DNA from: Ornithinibacillus sp. 4-3 | GTDB taxonomy: Bacteria; Bacillota; Bacilli; Bacillales; Amphibacillaceae | Direction of reading: 5' to 3' | Assembly (NCBI RefSeq): GCF_040958695.1 | Contig: NZ_CP162599.1 | Location: forward strand, 1-64,000 | DNA length: 64,000 nt | Part shown: one piece after another, positions 41,852-54,131 of the stretch | Numbering within the stretch: the first letter of the stretch is position 1 | Layout of the letters: every line of letters begins with the position of its first letter | The notes under the pieces: model-generated | What the model saw: the letters and a program-made list of their open reading frames with translations, nothing else | The model's database searches: none | What the model was told of the DNA's origin: nothing | Program-made: the position numbers and the translations under genes

Positions 41852-42679
41852 ATGATTGAAGTAATTGGAATTCGCTTTAAGAAAGCGGGTAAAATATATT
41901 ATTTTGATCCTGGCGAGCACAAAATTGAACCAGATAGCTACGTAATTGTGGAGACAGTGCGTGGTATTGAATTTGGGAAAGTTGTGATTGCAAATAAACG
42001 GGTCGAAGAGGAAGATATAACACTGCCTTTAAAGAAAGTGTTACGTATAGCAACAGATGAAGACAAAATGACTGTTGCAAAGAATCAAAAACAAGCAGAA
42101 GAAGCTTTTCGAACAGGCGTGGAAAAAATTCAAGCTCATGAATTAGAGATGAACCTAGTAGACGTTGATTATACACTTGATCGAAATAAGATTATTTTCT
42201 ATTTTACAGCAGAAGGTCGTGTTGATTTTCGTAATCTAGTAAAAGATCTAGCAGCCATTTTTAAAACCCGTATTGAATTAAGACAAATCGGGGTTAGAGA
42301 TGAGGCGAAGATGCTTGGTGGTATAGGACCTTGTGGAAGAATGTTATGTTGTTCTACATTCCTAGGTGATTTTGAACCAGTTTCTATAAAAATGGCAAAA
42401 GATCAGAATTTATCATTAAACCCAGCAAAAATCTCTGGATTATGTGGACGATTAATGTGTTGTCTAAAGTATGAAAATGATGATTATGAGGAAGCGAAGC
42501 GTGAACTTCCAGATATAGGAGAACCAATTTACACTCCTTATGGTTATGGAAAAGTCACAGCTCTTAATATTTTTGAAAAACTTGTACAAATTGAAGTTCC
42601 TGAAATCGATCGAATTGTTGAATATACAATAGATGAACTAATAGAAGAAGGCATTATTTTAGCAGAAGCCACGAAGTAA
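41852..42679 (+). CDS. ricT: PSP1-domain protein YaaT (RicT)
   Basis: A 275-residue PSP1 protein with cysteine-rich motifs [19 protein letters not shown] and [16 protein letters not shown]. In B. subtilis RicT (YaaT) joins RicA and RicF in an iron-sulfur Y-complex that promotes RNase Y processing, sporulation and competence. The ATG at 41852 follows aggagtg. It is 6 bases after holB and 14 before yabA. Confidence 0.94.
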   Translation: MIEVIGIRFKKAGKIYYFDPGEHKIEPDSYVIVETVRGIEFGKVVIANKRVEEEDITLPLKKVLRIATDEDKMTVAKNQKQAEEAFRTGVEKIQAHELEMNLVDVDYTLDRNKIIFYFTAEGRVDFRNLVKDLAAIFKTRIELRQIGVRDEAKMLGGIGPCGRMLCCSTFLGDFEPVSIKMAKDQNLSLNPAKISGLCGRLMCCLKYENDDYEEAKRELPDIGEPIYTPYGYGKVTALNIFEKLVQIEVPEIDRIVEYTIDELIEEGIILAEATK

Positions 42680-42693
42680 CGGGGTGTAATGTC

Positions 42694-43035
42694 GTGAAAA
42701 ATAGAGAGATTTTTGATCAAGTTTCGAATATGGAAAAGAGAATAGGCGAATTATATGAGCAGCTCGGTGACTTAAAAGATAAGCTGGGTGCATTATTAGA
42801 GGAAAACCATCGATTAGCAGTGGAGAATCATCACTTGCGAAAACGTTTAGAACTGACCGAAGAGGAAACGGATTCAGCTAACGATTCTGGACAGTCAACG
42901 GAAATACCTGGTGAGGGATATGATAATCTAGCAAGATTGTATGAGGAAGGTTTCCACATTTGTAATGTTCACTTTGGTAGCCCTAGAGAAAATGATTGTC
43001 TATTTTGTTTATCGTTTTTAAATAAAAAGAAGTGA
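42694..43035 (+). CDS. yabA: Replication initiation control protein YabA
   Basis: YabA restrains over-initiation by bridging DnaA and DnaN. The N-terminal helix forms a tetrameric coiled coil (about residues 5-55). A variable linker leads to the zinc-binding C-terminus FHICNVHFG...CLFCLSFL. It has 113 residues. The GTG at 42694 follows ggggtg. A terminator lies about 70 bases on. Confidence 0.94.
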   Translation: MKNREIFDQVSNMEKRIGELYEQLGDLKDKLGALLEENHRLAVENHHLRKRLELTEEETDSANDSGQSTEIPGEGYDNLARLYEEGFHICNVHFGSPRENDCLFCLSFLNKKK

Positions 43036-43106
43036 TTTTCTAATAAAACTATTCAAAAGATGTGAGAGCTGACATAGTTACCTAAAATCCTTTTGAATAC
43101 ACATAA

Positions 43107-43155
43107 ATAAGCTGTTTTGTTGTCTGAATAAGAAGACAATAAAACAGCTTTCTTA
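43107..43155 (+). terminator. Terminator of the tmk-yabA operon
   Basis: aagctgtttt near 43108 with ttgtct pairs with agacaa and aaaacagctt near 43143, followed by tcttatc. Upstream, attcaaaag near 43052 and cttttgaat near 43091 form a second weak stem. Confidence 0.78.
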
Positions 43156-43204
43156 TCATATAAAACCAGGTTTACCATCAATTATGCTGAGAAAGGAAAT
43201 AAAT

Positions 43205-43948
43205 ATGGTACAACTATTTGAAGATGAGCGATTGGATTTCTTAACGATAAAAGAAGAAATGAAAATCATTCAAAGTCCATCTGTGTTCTCTTATTCCCTT
43301 GATGCTGTTTTACTTGCACATTTTACATATGTTCCAATAAAACGAGGGAATATTTTAGATTTATGCTCCGGAAATGGAATCATTCCACTATTATTATCCG
43401 CACGAACAAATGCAAAAATTATTGGGGTAGAAATTCAATCACGCTTAGCCGATATGGCATTACGTAGTGTGAACTTAAATGAGCTAACCGAGCAAATTTC
43501 GATTATCGAAGGCGATTTAAAGGATATGAAAACCAAGCTCAAACAAAGCTCTTTTGATGTAGTGACATGTAATCCACCTTATTTTTTAACACCTGCAAAG
43601 ACGGAACATAATAAAAATGATTATTTAACAATTGCTCGTCATGAAGTGAAATGTACTTTAGATGATGTTGTTAAAGCGTGCAAGCTTTATGTTCGTCCAG
43701 GAGGGAAAGTAGCGATGGTTCATCGTCCAGGGCGTTTGGTGGATATTTTAACCTTATTCCGTGCTTATAATATAGAGCCAAAACGATTGCAATTTGTTTA
43801 CCCTAAAAAGGGCCGAGAAGCAAATATGATATTGATTGAAGGTATACGTGATGGGAAAGCTGATTTACATCTGTTACCACCACTTTATATTTATCAAGAT
43901 GATGATTCATATACAGAAGAAGCGGAGAATATTTTGCATGGAAGATAA
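43205..43948 (+). CDS. yabB: tRNA1(Val) adenine-N6 methyltransferase family protein YabB
   Basis: A 247-residue class I SAM methyltransferase. The SAM motif is [15 protein letters not shown] and the catalytic N6-adenine motif is NPPYF. It is TrmN6/YfiC-like and would modify A37 of tRNA1-Val, though the Bacillus substrate is by homology. The ATG at 43205 follows gaaagga. Its end overlaps yazA by 11 bases. Confidence 0.9.
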   Translation: MVQLFEDERLDFLTIKEEMKIIQSPSVFSYSLDAVLLAHFTYVPIKRGNILDLCSGNGIIPLLLSARTNAKIIGVEIQSRLADMALRSVNLNELTEQISIIEGDLKDMKTKLKQSSFDVVTCNPPYFLTPAKTEHNKNDYLTIARHEVKCTLDDVVKACKLYVRPGGKVAMVHRPGRLVDILTLFRAYNIEPKRLQFVYPKKGREANMILIEGIRDGKADLHLLPPLYIYQDDDSYTEEAENILHGR

Positions 43949-44204
43949 CCATTTTATTTATATATTGGAATGCTGTGATCAGACCTTGTATACGGGATAT
44001 ACCAATGATTTAGAACATCGCTTGAAATTGCATACAGATGGAAAGGGTGCGAAATATACTCGTGGACGTGGTCCTTTTAAAATGGTGTATACAGAACGGC
44101 ATCCAACAAAATCAGCTGCTTTGCAAAGAGAATATAAAATTAAAAAGTTATCGCGTAAGAAAAAACTTCAATTGATAAAGGAAAAACCGGCAGATTACTG
44201 TTAA
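43938..44204 (+). CDS. yazA: GIY-YIG nuclease-like protein YazA
   Basis: An 88-residue GIY-YIG domain of the YhbQ/UPF0213 type: [24 protein letters not shown], then ARG...PFKMVYTE as conserved family blocks. Cellular role unknown, perhaps nucleic acid repair. The ATG at 43938 lies inside the end of yabB with gcggaga as ribosome site, so translation is coupled. Upstream in-frame codons would overlap yabB heavily. Confidence 0.9.
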   Translation: MEDNHFIYILECCDQTLYTGYTNDLEHRLKLHTDGKGAKYTRGRGPFKMVYTERHPTKSAALQREYKIKKLSRKKKLQLIKEKPADYC

Positions 44205-44250
44205 TAGAGGGTATTCGAAAAATACTGGCCTTTTTAAACACGAACTAATA
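44203..44250. repeat. Family A repeat, degenerate minimal copy
   Basis: tagagggtattcgaaaaata and the end cctttttaaacacgaactaa mirror the two termini of longer A copies, with the interior lost. It fills the gap between yazA and rsmI. Confidence 0.5.
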
Positions 44251-44292
44251 TAGGACTTCACTAAAGTAAATCAAAAGAAGAAGGGTTAAATA

Positions 44293-45171
44293 ATGAAAAC
44301 ACAAAAAAGCTTTCAAAATGACTCATCTAGTACTATCTATGTCGTACCAACGCCAATTGGGAATTTAGAAGATATGACGTACCGAGCTATTCACACCTTA
44401 AAAACTGTAAACGTAATTGCTGCAGAGGATACAAGAAATACAAAAAAGTTATTAAATTACTTTGAAATAAAAACACCGTTATTAAGTTATCATGAGCATA
44501 ATAAAGAAGCGCGAGAAACACAGCTTATTGATATGTTAGCAGAAGGAAAGTCAATTGCCCTTGTAAGTGACGCAGGGATGCCAGCAATTTCTGATCCAGG
44601 CTATGAATTAGTGAGAGCGGCGATTGAGGAGGATATTAATATTGTTGTTCTTCCAGGAGCAAATGCAGCATTATGTGCATTGGTTGGCTCAGGGTTGCCT
44701 ACAGAAGAGTTTTTATTTTATGGATTTCTGCCAAGAAAGAATAAAGATAGAATCGCTGAATTAGAACGTTTAAAGACATTAAAAGCAACAATATTATTTT
44801 ATGAATCTCCATATCGTTTAAAAGAAACATTAGCAGGTTTGCGGGATATTTTAGGCGATCGTGAGATGGTTGCAGCTCGTGAATTAACGAAGCGCTATGA
44901 GGAGTATGTACGCGGTACCATTAGTGAGGTGCTTGATTGGGCAGAGCAGCATGAAATCAAGGGAGAATTTTGCTTGGTTGTAAATGGGAATACACAAGAG
45001 GCTGAGGAATCAACAGACACACTTTGGTGGAGTCATTTATCTGTGAAGGAGCATGTTGATTACCATATTGAAAATGACAATATACGTAGTAAAGAAGCGA
45101 TTAAACGAGTAGCAACAGATCGAAAAATTCCTTCAAGAGAAGTGTATGATATGTATCATTTAGGTAAATGA
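44293..45171 (+). CDS. rsmI: 16S rRNA 2'-O-ribose C1402 methyltransferase RsmI
   Basis: RsmI methylates the ribose of C1402 in the decoding centre. SAM-binding tetrapyrrole-methylase fold: VVPTPIGNLEDMTYRA, AAEDTRNT, SDAGMPAISDPG and PGANA. It has 292 residues. The ATG at 44293 follows gaagggtt. In B. subtilis abrB lies between this gene and metS; here the 195 bases after rsmI hold no gene. Confidence 0.95.
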   Translation: MKTQKSFQNDSSSTIYVVPTPIGNLEDMTYRAIHTLKTVNVIAAEDTRNTKKLLNYFEIKTPLLSYHEHNKEARETQLIDMLAEGKSIALVSDAGMPAISDPGYELVRAAIEEDINIVVLPGANAALCALVGSGLPTEEFLFYGFLPRKNKDRIAELERLKTLKATILFYESPYRLKETLAGLRDILGDREMVAARELTKRYEEYVRGTISEVLDWAEQHEIKGEFCLVVNGNTQEAEESTDTLWWSHLSVKEHVDYHIENDNIRSKEAIKRVATDRKIPSREVYDMYHLGK

Positions 45172-45307
45172 ATGAAAAAAGACGATTTTGATAAAAAACC
45201 TAGCCGAGCTAAACCGAGAAAAAATGGAATTATCCGTTAATAATCAGTACAATAGGAATGAAGTCAACCATATTTGTATTTAAACTATCCATCCTATTCA
45301 TTACTAA

Positions 45308-47353
<2,046 letters not shown>

Positions 47354-47388
47354 AGAATAGTCATCCAACATTAGAGGAGCGTTTATTC

Positions 47389-48162
47389 ATGTTATTTGAT
47401 ACACATATGCATTTAAATGCAAGACAATATACAGATGATCGTGAAGAGGTTATAGCACGGGCATTTTCTGCAGGAGTCACACATATGCTTGTTGTTGGCT
47501 TTGATCGTGAAACAATTCCACTTGCTATTGAAATTGCTGAGAAATATGACAATATTTATGCAGCTGTTGGTTGGCATCCTGTAGATGCTATTGATTGCAC
47601 AGATGAAGATTTAGTATGGATAGAGGAACTCACTAAGCATCCAAAAGTAGTAGCACTTGGTGAGATGGGATTAGATTACTATTGGGATAAGTCACCAAAG
47701 GATGTACAAAAGGAAGTATTTCGTAAACAAATCCGTTTGGCAAAGAAATTAGACATGCCAATTATTATTCATAATCGTGAAGCAACAGAAGATATTGTAA
47801 CCATTTTACAAGAGGAAGATGCTAAAGAGGTTGGTGGAATCATGCATTGCTACAGTGATTCTACTGCGTATATGAAGGACTGCCTAGATATGAATTTTTA
47901 TATCGGATTAGGTGGACCAGTTACATTTAAAAATGCTAAAGAACCGAAACAAGTAGCTGTTGAAGTACCATTGGATCGCTTACTAATTGAAACAGACGCT
48001 CCTTATTTAGCGCCACACCCAAACCGCGGAAAACGCAATGAGCCTGCTTATGTAAAACTAGTGGCAGAACAAATTGCGGAGTTAAGAGGGCAATCATTAG
48101 CAGATATAGCTAAAGCAACAACAGAGAATGCTTTTCGAGTATTTCGGATTAAAAACATTTAA
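47389..48162 (+). CDS. yabD: TatD family metal-dependent hydrolase YabD
   Basis: A 257-residue TIM-barrel DNase/hydrolase. Metal ligands are in DTHMHLN, the Glu in LGEMGLDYYW, His in IIIHNREA and HCYSD, Asp in IETDAPYLAP. The ATG at 47389 follows agaggagc. It is 35 bases after metG and probably co-transcribed. A terminator follows. Confidence 0.95.
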   Translation: MLFDTHMHLNARQYTDDREEVIARAFSAGVTHMLVVGFDRETIPLAIEIAEKYDNIYAAVGWHPVDAIDCTDEDLVWIEELTKHPKVVALGEMGLDYYWDKSPKDVQKEVFRKQIRLAKKLDMPIIIHNREATEDIVTILQEEDAKEVGGIMHCYSDSTAYMKDCLDMNFYIGLGGPVTFKNAKEPKQVAVEVPLDRLLIETDAPYLAPHPNRGKRNEPAYVKLVAEQIAELRGQSLADIAKATTENAFRVFRIKNI

Positions 48163-48221
48163 ATGTCCCTTTGCTGTAGCTGTTTTTTGATAATTGTTAG
48201 CACATAATATGATAGATAATT

Positions 48222-48260
48222 AATGAAGCCAGGATCCTGTCCTAGGCTTCATTTTTTTGT
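48222..48260 (+). terminator. Terminator of yabD
   Basis: aatgaagcc (48222-48230) pairs with ggcttcatt (48245-48253), followed by ttttttg. Confidence 0.85.
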
Positions 48261-48329
48261 CATTATATACCCCCATTCGATACATATTTTTCTATGAATT
48301 GTTACAAAGAGGTTAAATTTACGCCCTCC

Positions 48330-48396
48330 TGTAACGAAACTGTAAGAGTAACGTAACCGTAATAACTTTGATTTTGCATATACCTGTTTATATAAT
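48330..48396 (+). promoter_or_regulatory. Promoters of yabE: sigma-A and candidate ECF
   Basis: ttgatt (48368-48373), 17 bases, tataat (48391-48396) is a good sigma-A site 25 bases before the start. Upstream, tgtaac (48330-48335), 16 bases, cgta (48352-48355) fits a cell-envelope ECF (sigma-W/X/M-like) promoter. The second is by pattern only. Confidence 0.55.
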
Positions 48397-48420
48397 GTAA
48401 AACAGGATTAAGGGGGATAT

Positions 48421-49683
48421 ATGATGATTTCTATGATAAAAAACTTACCAACTCGGGTGAAAAAAGTAATTATCCCGGGTGTGAGCAGTGCAATTCTATT
48501 TGTATTAGTGGCATTCTTAATAGTCGAAACAATGTCTGTAGAGGTAGCAGTTGCGGAAAATGGTGAGAAAAAAGTCGTGAAAACACACGCAGATACAGTG
48601 AAAGAACTGTTTGAAGAATTAGGTATTCATGTAGATGAACATGATGTAGTCTCTTACGACCTAGATGCATCACTGACAGATGGAATGAATATTGATGTTA
48701 TAGAAGCAAAGAAAATTATTGTGAATATCAATGGTGAAAAAGAAGAATATTTTACTACATTTGAAACAATGGAACAATTTATGGAGGAACAGAATCTAAA
48801 GTTTACAGAACATGACTATGTTTCTCTTACACCAGATGTAGAAATTGAAGAAGGTTTACGTTTAACTGTAAAAACTGCTTATCAAGTAGCTGTTGAAGAT
48901 GCAGGAGAAGAAGCGGAAGTATGGACAACAGGTGGAACGGTTGAACAAATTCTAGAAGATAATGATATCGAGTTAAATGAATTTGATAAAACAGAACCTA
49001 GCTTAGATGAAGAAATTGACAATGGAGATGCTATCACTATCACTCGAGTAGAGAAAGAGCAAGAAGAAGCTGAGGAGCGTATTCCATTCCAAGTAGAGAA
49101 GAAGGAAGATTCTTCTTTACAACAAGGAACAGAACAAGTGGTTCAAGAAGGAACAGAAGGTAAGTTAGTTAAAACAATTGAAGTTACGTATGAAAATGGT
49201 GAAGAGACAAATCGTGAAGTAATTGGTGAAGAAGTAGTTGAAGAAAGTCAAAATAAAGTGATTGCTGTTGGTACAAAGAAACCAGAAGAGCCAAAACAAG
49301 CATCTACTTCTAATACAGCAAAAGTAGCACCAAAAGCATCTAACTCTACAAGTGCTAGCAGTTCATCAAACAACAGTAGTACTCCATCAGGTGGAAAAGA
49401 AATGACGGTTGAGGCTACAGCATATACAGCAGATTGTAATGGATGTTCTGGTATTTCTGCTACAGGAATTAATTTAAAAGAAAACCGTAATATGAAAGTT
49501 ATTGCAGTAGATCCTAATGTTATTCCACTTGGCAAAAAAGTATGGGTGGAAGGATATGGAACAGCGATTGCAGGAGATACTGGAGGCGCGATTAAAGGAA
49601 ATAAAATTGATTTGCATATGCCTTCAAAAGACGCTGCTTATAGCTTCGGTAGAAAATCGGTTAAAATTAAAGTATTAGATTAA
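48421..49683 (+). CDS. yabE: Cell wall protein YabE (DUF348 x3, G5, 3D domains; RpfB-like)
   Basis: A 420-residue exported protein with an N-terminal membrane span (about residues 19-38, VSSAILFVLVAFLIVE), three DUF348 repeats (about 50-205), a G5 domain (about 210-285), a Ser/Thr/Asn-rich linker and a C-terminal 3D domain (VEATAYTADCNGC to the end) with catalytic aspartates as in GDTGGAIKG. RpfB/YabE proteins bind and remodel peptidoglycan. The first of two adjacent ATGs is taken; agggggat suits either. Confidence 0.92.
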   Translation: MMISMIKNLPTRVKKVIIPGVSSAILFVLVAFLIVETMSVEVAVAENGEKKVVKTHADTVKELFEELGIHVDEHDVVSYDLDASLTDGMNIDVIEAKKIIVNINGEKEEYFTTFETMEQFMEEQNLKFTEHDYVSLTPDVEIEEGLRLTVKTAYQVAVEDAGEEAEVWTTGGTVEQILEDNDIELNEFDKTEPSLDEEIDNGDAITITRVEKEQEEAEERIPFQVEKKEDSSLQQGTEQVVQEGTEGKLVKTIEVTYENGEETNREVIGEEVVEESQNKVIAVGTKKPEEPKQASTSNTAKVAPKASNSTSASSSSNNSSTPSGGKEMTVEATAYTADCNGCSGISATGINLKENRNMKVIAVDPNVIPLGKKVWVEGYGTAIAGDTGGAIKGNKIDLHMPSKDAAYSFGRKSVKIKVLD

Positions 49684-49717
49684 AAATAATAAGTAAGCTT
49701 GGCTTACGATAGGATAA

Positions 49718-49762
49718 ATGCTCTTATCATGATAATATGTCATGGTAAGAGCATTATTTTAT
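49718..49762 (+). terminator. Terminator of yabE
   Basis: atgctcttatcatg near 49718 pairs with catggtaagagcat (49741-49754), with one G-U pair, followed by tatttta. Confidence 0.82.
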
Positions 49763-49805
49763 CATGTTACATTTATTAGCTTTTAGATAGGAAAGAGGAA
49801 CAGGT

Positions 49806-51243
<1,438 letters not shown>

Positions 51244-51259
51244 AGAATAATGGTATAAG

Positions 51260-51316
51260 GAGATTAGCGATATAAAATTCAATATGAACTTTTATTGTGG
51301 TTAGTCTCTTTTTCAT
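51260..51316 (+). terminator. Terminator of rnmV-rsmA
   Basis: gagattagc (51260-51268) pairs with gttagtctc (51300-51308) using two G-U pairs, followed by tttttc. The loop is long, so this is less certain than others. Confidence 0.55.
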
Positions 51317-51330
51317 TATATCTCTAAGTA

Positions 51331-52038
51331 TTATTTTTTTATCTTTAATATTTCTTCGTTAATAATTTCTTTTATTTCATTATTTCCAATTGCTCCAAAA
51401 TGGAATGTATTCGAATCGCGCCAATAAAGTTCTCTAAATGAAATTCCATTATTGAGTTCAATTTCTAAAAAGACACGATTACCTTCTAACTTTCCTTTAT
51501 TGACCAATGATTGTACATGTTCCAACTCCAAATTATAAAATGCAGATAGGAATTCATCTTTAGAAGCTTGTGAAAAGGTGTGTATTCTCTCTCCATCCTC
51601 AAGGCTATTCATATAAATATTTTTCACTAATTTATCAAGCGGATAAAGTTCTCCTGCTGTTTCTGCTTTCCAATTTGTATCAACTACATAAGCAAGATTA
51701 TCTGCAGCAACAACTAAAGAAGTTGGATATCCCTTTATTTCATAAATGTTTGTTCCTTCTTCTAAATAGGCTGCATCTCCATTTCGTAACCTATGATTAC
51801 TACATGCCTTGTCAGCCATTTTGTATGTTACTTTGCCAAGTACTTTTCCAGTTTCAATTGTTACAGGATTTTCCGACTCTAAGTAATGGTGTTCATATTG
51901 TATGGAATCAATCATTAACATATCCACCCATTCTATTATTGTATTAGGAGGGCATCCTTTGGAGGAGATAATATTATTACAAGAAGATAAAAGTAAAGCG
52001 AATATGGAAACGAATATTGTACTTCCTAGGGCTCTCAT
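51331..52038 (-). CDS. Hypothetical lipoprotein
   Basis: I do not recognise this protein. It has 235 residues with a lipoprotein signal MRALGSTIFVSIFALLL and lipobox LSSC (Cys20). The mature part has two further cysteines (GCPPNT and KACSNH) that could form a disulfide, and no membrane span. The phrase ADNLAYVVDTNWKAETAGELYPLD suggests a soluble beta-rich domain. It is inserted on the reverse strand between rsmA and yabG, a site without such a gene in B. subtilis. The ATG at 52038 is best spaced from gggaggt; two other in-frame starts lie 3 and 6 bases upstream. Confidence 0.8.
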   Translation of the reverse strand: MRALGSTIFVSIFALLLSSCNNIISSKGCPPNTIIEWVDMLMIDSIQYEHHYLESENPVTIETGKVLGKVTYKMADKACSNHRLRNGDAAYLEEGTNIYEIKGYPTSLVVAADNLAYVVDTNWKAETAGELYPLDKLVKNIYMNSLEDGERIHTFSQASKDEFLSAFYNLELEHVQSLVNKGKLEGNRVFLEIELNNGISFRELYWRDSNTFHFGAIGNNEIKEIINEEILKIKK

Positions 52039-52189
52039 CATCACACCTCCCTCTTGTTACTTTTTAAAACTAGATCTTTTATTTGATTAGACTTTTATTT
52101 TAAGTAAAAGTTACATTTACCGATTTTCATTGGCCTAATCATTTGTTTTTGCAGCAATGATGCGAAGTTAAATTTATTTATTGTTTGCT

Positions 52190-52218
52190 CACCAATAAGC
52201 ACTTTACAACATAGGCTA
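52190..52218 (+). promoter_or_regulatory. Candidate sigma-K promoter of yabG
   Basis: cacc (52190-52193), 16 bases, cataggcta (52210-52218), a full match to CATAnnnTA. yabG is a sigma-K gene in B. subtilis. Confidence 0.7.
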
Positions 52219-52254
52219 TAAGCATAAGAATAGCTGAGAAAGTGTGGTGAACAC

Positions 52255-53115
52255 ATGAAGTTTACGGTAGGAGATTTTGTAACACGGAAATCATATAAGC
52301 ATGATGTTTTATTTAAAATTAACTCCATCACCAATGATAATGCCATTCTTCACGGGGTGGAAATGCGTTTAGTGGCAGACGCTCCACTTGAAGATTTAGA
52401 AAAAGTGGAAGAGCGTGATTTGAAGAAAAAAGAGCGTCTTGGCAAGGAACGCGAGGAATTTTCCTATCGATTATTCCGACAAGATTATCAATTTATGAAG
52501 GATAAGCGGACACTTCAGTCAGATGCAGCTTATCCTTCTTTGCCGCTTTTTCGCTTACCAATTAAGGTGCTACATGTAGATGGAGACGTAACTTATTTAA
52601 AAAAGTGTATTGATTTATATAAACGCATTGGTATTCAAGCGCATGGTATTCATATGAATGAAAAGGAAATGCCTGTACAAATTCGCTCACTTATTCGTAA
52701 AATTCAACCAGAAATTTTAGTTGTTACAGGTCATGACTCTTTCTCGTCTAAAAAAGGAACCAAGAAAGATTTAGGTGCTTATCGAAATTCTTCATATTTT
52801 ATTGAAACGGTAAGAGAGGCGCGACGAGAAATACCAAATGTAGATCAATTGATTATTTTTGCTGGTGCATGTCAATCTCATTTTGAGTCTTTAATTCGTG
52901 CAGGAGCAAATTTTGCTAGTTCTCCTGCACGAATTAATATTCATGCTTTAGATCCTGTATACATTGTTGCTAAAATCGCTTATACGCCTTTTATGGAAAA
53001 AGTAAATGTTTGGGAAACCTTGAAAAATACATTTACAGGCGAGCGAGGAATGGGTGGAATTGAAACGCGTGGTGTCCATCGCACAGGTATGCCTTATTTT
53101 TGGGATGAGGCATAA
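52255..53115 (+). CDS. yabG: Sporulation-specific protease YabG
   Basis: YabG trims and processes spore coat proteins in the mother cell. The 286-residue protein shows typical blocks: VGDFVTRKSYKHDVLF, VLHVDGDVTYLKKC, VVTGHDSFSSKK and FAGACQSHFES, with candidate His and Cys catalytic residues in the last two. The ATG at 52255 follows gtggtgaa. It has its own sigma-K-type promoter. Confidence 0.95.
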   Translation: MKFTVGDFVTRKSYKHDVLFKINSITNDNAILHGVEMRLVADAPLEDLEKVEERDLKKKERLGKEREEFSYRLFRQDYQFMKDKRTLQSDAAYPSLPLFRLPIKVLHVDGDVTYLKKCIDLYKRIGIQAHGIHMNEKEMPVQIRSLIRKIQPEILVVTGHDSFSSKKGTKKDLGAYRNSSYFIETVREARREIPNVDQLIIFAGACQSHFESLIRAGANFASSPARINIHALDPVYIVAKIAYTPFMEKVNVWETLKNTFTGERGMGGIETRGVHRTGMPYFWDEA

Positions 53116-53167
53116 TAGATGTATTGACGCATTTTTCCATATTTTTTCTTAAATATAAAAAATACTA

Positions 53168-53238
53168 TTGACATAGGAAAAGATGTGTTGATATAATAAT
53201 ATGTTTATTTTGACGTTTACACCAAATTATGCTATAAT
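53168..53238 (+). promoter_or_regulatory. Tandem near-consensus promoters of veg
   Basis: P1: ttgaca (53168-53173), 18 bases, tataat (53192-53197). P2: ttgacg (53210-53215), 17 bases, tataat (53233-53238). The veg promoter is among the strongest known in B. subtilis, and this pair fits that. Confidence 0.85.
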
Positions 53239-53263
53239 GATTTATAGTGAGGTGGAAAATACA

Positions 53264-53524
53264 TTGAAAACATTAATCGAAATTAAGCAGGGTCTTGAAG
53301 GTCAGGTTGGTAAACGTTTAAAGCTAAAGGCAAATGGTGGTAGAAGAAGAACAATAGTTCGAACGGGTGTTTTGTCAGAAACATATCCCTCCGTATTTGT
53401 TGTGGAATTAGACCAGGACGAAAATGCATTCGAGCGTGTTTCATATAGTTATGCAGATGTACTTACAGAGTCTGTGCAGATCAGTTTTGTAGATGATATA
53501 TCACAGGCAGCAGTATCAGAATAA
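53264..53524 (+). CDS. veg: Veg protein, biofilm-related
   Basis: An 86-residue protein with strongly conserved middle: [50 protein letters not shown]. Veg stimulates biofilm formation in B. subtilis, probably by acting on the matrix repressor SinR. The TTG at 53264 follows gaggtgg and gives the family length; upstream in-frame codons lie in the promoter. Confidence 0.95.
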   Translation: MKTLIEIKQGLEGQVGKRLKLKANGGRRRTIVRTGVLSETYPSVFVVELDQDENAFERVSYSYADVLTESVQISFVDDISQAAVSE

Positions 53525-53666
53525 GAACTTTGTTAACCTCGATAAAATAAACAAATTGATTCGATTTTTAGTATTTTTTTCTAGTTAAAATTTACGTGTA
53601 TTTTTAGCTTTTTAGGAAAATATATAAGTGTCGTAAGAAAACTTAACAGAAGGGAGATGTTCTTTC

Positions 53667-53849
53667 ATGGCTAGGCGTCGCGGAGTTATGTCAAACCAAC
53701 TGAAAGAAGAAATTGCCAAGGAGTTAGGTTTCTATGACACAGTGCAGAAAGAAGGCTGGGGAGGCATTCGAGCACGAGATGCTGGAAACATGGTCAAGCG
53801 TGCGATCGAAATCGCCGAAGAAAGTTTGCAGCAGAAAGACAGGCGCTAA
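53667..53849 (+). CDS. sspF: Small acid-soluble spore protein SspF
   Basis: A 60-residue alpha/beta-type SASP ([20 protein letters not shown], then [19 protein letters not shown]). SspF binds spore DNA and is forespore-made. The ATG at 53667 follows agaaggga. The terminator stem aagacaggc (from 53836) / gcctgtctt overlaps the last codons, with the stop codon in its loop. Confidence 0.94.
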   Translation: MARRRGVMSNQLKEEIAKELGFYDTVQKEGWGGIRARDAGNMVKRAIEIAEESLQQKDRR

Positions 53850-53866
53850 TGCCTGTCTTTTTTTTA
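53837..53866 (+). terminator. Terminator overlapping the sspF 3' end
   Basis: agacaggc (53837-53844) pairs with gcctgtct (53851-53858), followed by eight T. The TAA stop (53847-53849) lies in the six-base loop. Confidence 0.9.
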
Positions 53867-53941
53867 TGGGGAAAATTTGTAGTAGGCAAAACATGGAACA
53901 TTCGCGCATGAGGTTTCTAATTTTGATATAATTAGTTAAGA

Positions 53942-54097
53942 TTTATCTTTACTCAGCGGAATATTCGCGCCACGATAGGCGTCGGAATGACTAGACAAAG
54001 ATAAAGCCTCGGCGGATGTCATAGATAGGATAACTTGCATAAAGTAGGTGTTTATAAAAAATCCATCTGTTAAATGCGAAAAACTCTGGACGTAATG
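53942..54097 (+). repeat. Family C interspersed repeat, forward copy
   Basis: It starts tttatcttt (53942-53950), whose exact complement aaagataaa is at 53997-54005, and ends tctggacgtaat. Blocks match the reverse copy at 35281-35500 in order. No gene is seen. It fills most of the gap between sspF and ispE. Confidence 0.7.
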
Positions 54098-54131
54098 ATG
54101 CCGAAGTGTAATTGATAAAGTAGGTGATCGT

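Noticed and set aside
51570..51947. 125-codon forward frame opposite the hypothetical lipoprotein
   Set aside because: It has no ribosome site and is rich in Leu, Phe and Tyr, as expected of an antisense shadow. The reverse frame has a signal peptide and ribosome site.
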